Shown: positions 59,268 to 64,000 of the stretch, piece after piece | How positions within the stretch are numbered: the stretch's first letter is position 1 | How the letters are laid out: each line of letters begins with the position of its first letter | Source: Arthonia radiata | Lineage: Eukaryota; Ascomycota; Arthoniomycetes; Arthoniales; Arthoniaceae | Assembly (NCBI GenBank): GCA_002989075.1 | Contig: PSQN01000001.1 | Coordinates: 248,001-312,000 of the forward strand | Reading direction: 5' to 3' | DNA: 64,000 nucleotides | The notes under the pieces: generated by a model | What the model was told of the DNA's origin: nothing | Databases searched by the model: none | Seen by the model: the letters and a program-made list of their open reading frames with translations, nothing else | Program-made: the position numbers and the translations under genes

Positions 59268-59352
59268 TGATGAAGATGTGAATGACGTTATGAACTATAT
59301 TAGTATCGAGAATGGTGGGCTGAGTGAAGGTGACATCCAAGAATATATGGGG

Positions 59353-59918
59353 TTACTGTACAACATCAATGTGGGAGGCTTTTGTCGATTTATCGCAACA
59401 CCGCAACATCTGATTTTGATCGTATGATAGGGATCTTGTACGATTGTCCTGGCTCAAGTAGCAAGCAAAAAGCAATAAATGCCAGTATGTCAAACCAACA
59501 TTCTTCTGAGCTCCCGCGCGTTGGTCTATCAGTCCTAATAGCAGTACGATCATACCACTCCCCAAAGCTCTTCTGAATTCGTCCCATCCAACAAGTCTCG
59601 ACCACACCTCCTTTTCCACAGCTAGCGCGACATCCGGAATCCCTTCCACCGTCCCAAGGCTCAAAATATCGCCAAGAAGCCCAGCACCCGCTGCATCCGA
59701 TCCAGACCTCATCTCTGGTCTGGTACACCAAAGCCGTACCAGGTAAATGCTTCAACGGCTTTACTTGGGTCCGTTCCAGATTTGATGGCTGACCTCGCGA
59801 GCGTATCGTCAAGCTGAGCAGGATGGTTGTAGCTTGGTATCTCGTCAGCGCCAGCAATTGACGACGGCAGGATCGCCTTTTTTGTGTCTGCAGCCTGGTG
59901 TGCGTGCTTGCCTCGGCG
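59353..59918 (-). pseudogene. Possible gene relic or small two-exon gene
   Basis: On the minus strand a coherent frame runs from about 59918 with KKAILPSSIAGADEIPSYNH and SGTDPSKAVEAFTWYGFG, stopping soon after. Directly downstream, a different frame carries AGAGLLGDILSLG, EGIPDVALAVEKEV and GWDEFRRALGSG. The two read like parts of one protein. They can be joined only by a 38-nt GT..AG gap, which is too short for a confident intron, or by a one-base frame change. No family was recognised. It may be a host gene that has decayed. It could also be chance. Confidence 0.3.
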
Positions 59919-60388
59919 CCTTCAAACCGCTTTGTGATCGTAGGTGCTTTCGACTGATATTGCTTCCTTGTAGCAAATTCACATATCAGAAAGTTGATCT
60001 ACCCATTCAAGTCAAATTGCAAGGGCAGGTTGCTCTAGGCAGCGCAGGCTTTGAGAGATGACTGGCTGAGTAGGAACACGGGGTCGGATGTATTACAGTA
60101 TTCGTCATGTGTTGATTACAGGTATCGTGATGGATGTGAGCATGCGTTCTGCTTCGCTGGCGAAAGTTGCTAGAGACCTTGGTGTTGTGCGCGCCATGAA
60201 CACTGCTGTGACGAAGCACTGCCTTGATCGATCGTTTTCCGACCCACGGTACTTCAGTCATAAGAACCGCGCACATGCTTAATCGTGTCGCGTTACCATT
60301 CCAACGTCAGGAAATAGACAGGTAGCTGACTTGGCTGTGAAGTGTATTCAGGTCTGTATTCACGACTACCTACCATACGGAGATCCAA
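59919..60388. other. Intergenic region
   Basis: This region of about 470 bp lies 3' of the REI1 gene. Nothing was recognised. Confidence 0.4.
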
Positions 60389-62002
60389 CTACTGCAACAG
60401 CGGATCTCTGAAGTGCGTTTGGTAGTTCGCCCTCTTCTCATTACCCGCTTGGTACCGATTTTGCTGCCTCATCGCTCTCTTCCTGTCTGCTTTCTCTTTC
60501 TTCGCGACCTCTTCTCTCTTTGTCGCACTGACGCCGACCATGCCCAGACCTCCGTTCGCACGGCTCACGACAGCGTTCTCAGGACGACCGCGCGGACCTG
60601 TGGGCGTGAGTGCTCCGCTTATGCCTGTACTCTCGGTATCGTCATCACGATTGGCGGCTGCGTCAGCGATCGCACGCCTCGAGACGCGCTCTTCTGGTGT
60701 GGGATAGCTGTGCAGATTCTGTCTGAAGTAGCGTGCGAGCGATCTGTGGCCTGCCAGACGGCCAGAGGGTAGATGCAAGCCCTCCTCGTCATGATAGACT
60801 TGTTGTGCTTGTGCTGTCTTATGCCGCCTCTTCTCTTTCCGCTTGGGAGCCGCATCGCCATTTAACGCGGCGCCACCGCCTTCTGTATCATCCGACTCGT
60901 CATCTTCCCAGTCCTCGTCCTCGCCATCCGCCATCGCCTCGTCGCCATCGACTGCTACGGTCTCTGCTTTGCGGTGGGTGCCGAGGCGAGGCCTGCGAGA
61001 GGGCGCGTCTTCCATCTCGTCGTCAAACTCTGATTCGTCGTCTGAATATGTGCTACTGAAATCGTAGAATTGGCCAACTTCTATCATCTGTTCCTCCGAC
61101 TCGAAAGCGATCATACAGTGTCCCTTGTCGCGCATATGTGTCTGGATGCCAGCGGTGGTATGTTTGACGATGCCGCAGTAGAGGCATTCGTGGAGGACAG
61201 CAACGCGGTCATGCAGCCAATAAATGAGACCTTCGAGGTCCGTCAAGTATGATTGTTCGGGGATGAAGAGGCCGTGTTTGCTGCGCATGTGGGCAATGTT
61301 GGCGGAAAGGTCGGTGGATTGTTGGCTACAGAAGAGGCATTTCTGTAATGTCGCAGGGTCGTCTCCTGGTGCTTTGGCGTCTGCATCGTCAACTTCGTCT
61401 TCCATTTCATCGTCTGTGGGCGACAGCGGGTGCGCAGGCTTGTCCTGGAAGGAGCTGTGATGAGGACGTGTCGGTCGACGAGCGACGGGCGACTTGTCCC
61501 TGAGCTCTGCTTTCTTGATACCATCCACGACTTCAGAAAACTCTTGCTCGGCTAGGGAGTCTTCTGTGACGGTACTCTTCGTGTCGACAGGATCGCCTAA
61601 CGAGAAAGCAGAGCTCATCATGCTGTTGGTTTCGTCTTCCTTGCCTGTAGCGTCGGTGTCGCCACCATCCTTCTGCATCCTTGCAACTTGCTGCCGGTGT
61701 TTCTGACTTCCAAGGTGATTTCGAAAGGCATTTTCGCTGAAGTATGTTTTGTTGCAGGCGGGACACAGCTTTTCGAACCGAGCTTTGGCTGCTGTTGCTG
61801 CAGCGGTTGCTTGGTTGGCCAGGACCTTTTCCGTGAAGATATCGGAGGATAGTGGAGGTAGGGAAGCTACTCTTCTCTTCAGATTGTAGCGATGCCAGTC
61901 GGACTGCATATGTCCTCGCTGGAGGTCAGACGATTTGAAGGCGACGAGGCATGAGTTGCAGGAGTAGGGATGGGTCTGGGTTGGATCAATCATGTCGGCC
62001 AT
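60389..62002 (-). CDS. REI1: Pre-60S ribosome biogenesis factor Rei1 (ZNF622-like)
   Basis: This is a cytoplasmic C2H2 zinc-finger factor of late 60S subunit maturation. In yeast it helps release Arx1 and Alb1 and probes the exit tunnel. It has a single exon and 537 residues from the ATG at 62002, the first in-frame ATG of the open frame. The first finger is SCNSCLVAFKSSDLQRGHMQ with DWHRYNLKRRVASLPPLS. The second is CPACNKTYFSENAFRNHLGS with QKH. A central pair is CLFCSQQSTDLSANIAHMRS and CLYCGIVKHTTAGIQTHMRD, followed by KGHC. An acidic Asp/Glu-rich linker precedes the conserved tail LPSGRLAGHRSLARYFRQNL, then GNEKRANYQTHFRDPLLQ. Length and order agree with fungal Rei1. Confidence 0.95.
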   Translation of the reverse strand: MADMIDPTQTHPYSCNSCLVAFKSSDLQRGHMQSDWHRYNLKRRVASLPPLSSDIFTEKVLANQATAAATAAKARFEKLCPACNKTYFSENAFRNHLGSQKHRQQVARMQKDGGDTDATGKEDETNSMMSSAFSLGDPVDTKSTVTEDSLAEQEFSEVVDGIKKAELRDKSPVARRPTRPHHSSFQDKPAHPLSPTDDEMEDEVDDADAKAPGDDPATLQKCLFCSQQSTDLSANIAHMRSKHGLFIPEQSYLTDLEGLIYWLHDRVAVLHECLYCGIVKHTTAGIQTHMRDKGHCMIAFESEEQMIEVGQFYDFSSTYSDDESEFDDEMEDAPSRRPRLGTHRKAETVAVDGDEAMADGEDEDWEDDESDDTEGGGAALNGDAAPKRKEKRRHKTAQAQQVYHDEEGLHLPSGRLAGHRSLARYFRQNLHSYPTPEERVSRRAIADAAANRDDDTESTGISGALTPTGPRGRPENAVVSRANGGLGMVGVSATKREEVAKKEKADRKRAMRQQNRYQAGNEKRANYQTHFRDPLLQ

Positions 62003-64000
62003 GATGAGTGCAAGACGTATGAGTGTTTGAGACAAGGTGTGTGTGCAGGACTCGTAATTCAATAGATGGTTGGCTGAAGGGAAGTTGTCGGGCTACTTGT
62101 TAGAACGCTTAGTATGCACCGATCAGTGGCGTCACTTTGCCAAGACATTTGTTCTCCATTTACCCCGAGGTACAGGTTTGCAACCCTAAGAGACTTGTTC
62201 TTTGCTTTCAAACCGATATCGTGACGTCTCCATCTCTCATTTATTGTAGGCTATTGCACACCTTACAGATCACGTCTAAGTCCTTCTAGTATGGAATATC
62301 AAGTACCGAAGAACCCCTCTCTTTCATTATATTTCACTTGACCGCCATCTCTCTTTGCTTTATTATACTTGTGTAACCCCATATCTATTGGGCAAGATGA
62401 AGAACTACCGGTTCGAAGAACGCTCACATTATTCAGTGACGACTTGAATCAAGAGATCGAAGTTTTATCGTCACCACTGAGCATGCACAAATGGAGGCGT
62501 ACAAGTGACAGAGAAAGACATAAGACTTCCTGTAAGTGAGAGTCAATTCACCGGCGTGCAAGACAATGTAAGTTCCCTGCTACCGTGCCAGTGACAATGT
62601 CATGTCAATTTCCCAGGTCAGACGGCGTACTGTGCATGTTCAACAGGTCGCCGGCTTTGCGTTCGGGATTGTCGAGCATCTACATACAATCCTTCTAACT
62701 TCAAAGGGGGCAATACGAGCGTCGACTGCCTGGCGCAGTAGAGATCGAAAGAGTTTGCAGGCTCCCCAACCCCAAGTATGTGCTCTCATGGTCGTCGGTT
62801 GAGTTCATCGAAGGATCAGCAACTTATCTTGACTTACTTGGCGTTGACGAGGATCAGCCAGCTACTCTGCTAAACGCCAATGGCAAGTAAAGGAGCGTGT
62901 GTTTGTGGACAGCTACAAGATTAGGCGTGCACGTCGATGGATGTAGACCACGACTGGATAAGGGAGCAGGCCCGTCTGTATGAAGACAAACCCTCGGAAA
63001 CAAGGCACTGTACGGAAACGCAGCAACTTGAACCCAGGGAGCATCCTTTTGACCACACGTATATGCCATTGGTGGCAAGCTTTTTCGAAGGTGGTTGATG
63101 TGGAGCTTGCTGTTGCTGTCTATCCAGCACTGCCCTTAAAAGACTGGGGCGTTGCTTAAGCCGTAGGAGATGAGGAGCAAGCAAGCAGCAATTACTGGGA
63201 ATCCATTTCGATCACTGAGGGCAAGCTGCGATCACGGAGCTCCGAAAGCCCTCGCCATCGCATTCCTCTGGTTAGGGCGCAATCTTCCACGCTTGGCGAA
63301 ATCTTCATTCAACAAAGCCCTCCTCTGTCAATGATCAATTTAGCCATACCGCGCTTTCAAGCATCGGGCACACGCCTCTCGATTGTTGTGCGCACGCGTG
63401 TCCAGAGCTTCCCCGCAGAGCGTCTGGCCTTCTCGAGTCAACAGCTGCCCTCCCACCTCAGGACCCCTCTGGCACTGCAACAAGCGGCCAATGTTCTTTC
63501 ACCGTCCTGCCCCGCCTGACAACACTCGGGAACCACTCTGAAGAGCTAGAGACGAAACAGGGATGGCGGATTGTGGGGATGCGCGGATCCCTGCATTAGA
63601 TTGAAGCTTTTAAACGCCTCCTGACAGCTCTTCAACGCTCCTTCGAGCGGTTTGTGCTTCCTTTTACGGCGTACCAGCGTGTTTGTGGTAATATACCTCT
63701 CGCATGTATTTCACCATCTCGATGAGCAGCATCAAAATGCGCCTAGAAGCGAGTGTGGCTCTTGAGGATGGTCGACAACCCCACTTCTGCCCCCGGCCCC
63801 TTTTGCAGGGGTTCTCCTCGATCGACCCCAAACAAGTGGTCAATATCCCACTCCGCGCTGCAAACCTCCGCAGCAGCACCCCGCACTTGCCCTTCGCGGC
63901 AGGCGGAAACTCGAGGTGTGCAGATGCCGCGCCAGTCGTAAATCGATAGGGAACGACGACTCAGCGAGATCATGACAGACTTCACAGAACGGGACAATCA
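62003..64000. other. Gene-poor right edge
   Basis: Two kilobases upstream of REI1 show no convincing gene. The first part presumably holds the REI1 promoter. Small open frames (62602-62802, 62854-63184, 63331-63519, 63664-63997) lack recognisable content. One MITE-type end lies at 62630-62661. A gene may begin beyond the window. Confidence 0.4.
62630..62661 (+). repeat. Solitary MITE-type terminal repeat with TA flank
   Basis: The sequence begins CTGTGCATGTTCAACAGGTC, then GCCGGCTTTGCG. It is preceded by TA (62628-62629), matching the orientation and flank of the left end at 56079. A matching right end was not found within several hundred bases, so it is likely a decayed or truncated copy. 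Confidence 0.45.

Noticed and set aside
62400-62440. TTCGA-bearing stretch considered as a tRNA T-arm
   Set aside because: No acceptor stem, anticodon arm or A/B-box spacing could be built around it.

Overview
The window is nuclear DNA of a filamentous ascomycete, most like a Dothideomycete. Coding exons are GC-balanced. They are interrupted by short introns, mostly 44-71 nt, with GT..AG ends and CTAAC/CTGAC-type branch sites. Genes are densely packed on both strands. An AT-rich block resembling repeat-induced point mutation (RIP) sits at the left edge. The four-adenylation-domain architecture of the siderophore synthetase matches the NPS2 type described in Cochliobolus.

Layout: 1-5160 is a gene-free, TA-rich repeat block that begins with five 126-bp tandem units. 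5932-11482 (+) is a DDX60/Ski2-type RNA helicase. 12081-14304 (-) is a conserved fungal protein with a zinc-finger-like N-terminus. 14851-40187 is the centrepiece, an intracellular siderophore locus. It holds sidA (L-ornithine N5-monooxygenase, -), a full-size ABCB transporter (-), and a divergently transcribed ferricrocin-type NRPS of about 5590 residues (+). 40936-44092 (+) is a spindle-pole-body protein of the Ppc89/Cep57 type. 44621-45271 (+) is a small Cys/Lys-rich gene carrying an in-frame stop. 45571-47871 (-) is a compact AZUL-HECT ubiquitin ligase. 48565-50091 (+) is an acyltransferase-3 membrane protein, and 50229-51701 (-) is a kinase-fold protein. 52299-53548 (-) is an RGG-rich protein. 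54337-56058 (+) is DPH2 (diphthamide synthesis). 57576-59267 (+) is a rhodopsin-domain membrane protein. 60389-62002 (-) is REI1, a 60S ribosome biogenesis factor. The last 2 kb shows no gene.

How the genes work together: SidA makes N5-hydroxyornithine. An N5-transacetylase, not found in this window, would acetylate it. The NRPS would then assemble a cyclic Gly/Ser/Ala plus acetyl-hydroxyornithine hexapeptide of the ferricrocin class. The ABC transporter shares a 1.35-kb promoter region with the NRPS and could move the product or its ferri-form. The other genes look like housekeeping or unrelated functions.

Mobile DNA: there is a 260-bp MITE-like element at 56079-56338 with near-perfect inverted ends and TA target-site duplications. 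Single related ends lie at about 54041 and 62630. I saw no rRNA, tRNA or CRISPR. Exon boundaries for the multi-exon genes were worked out by eye from splice sites and reading-frame continuity. I found no convincing new biological system. The most unusual items are the in-frame stop in the Cys/Lys-rich gene, the irregular condensation-domain motifs of the NRPS, and the RIP-like tandem array.
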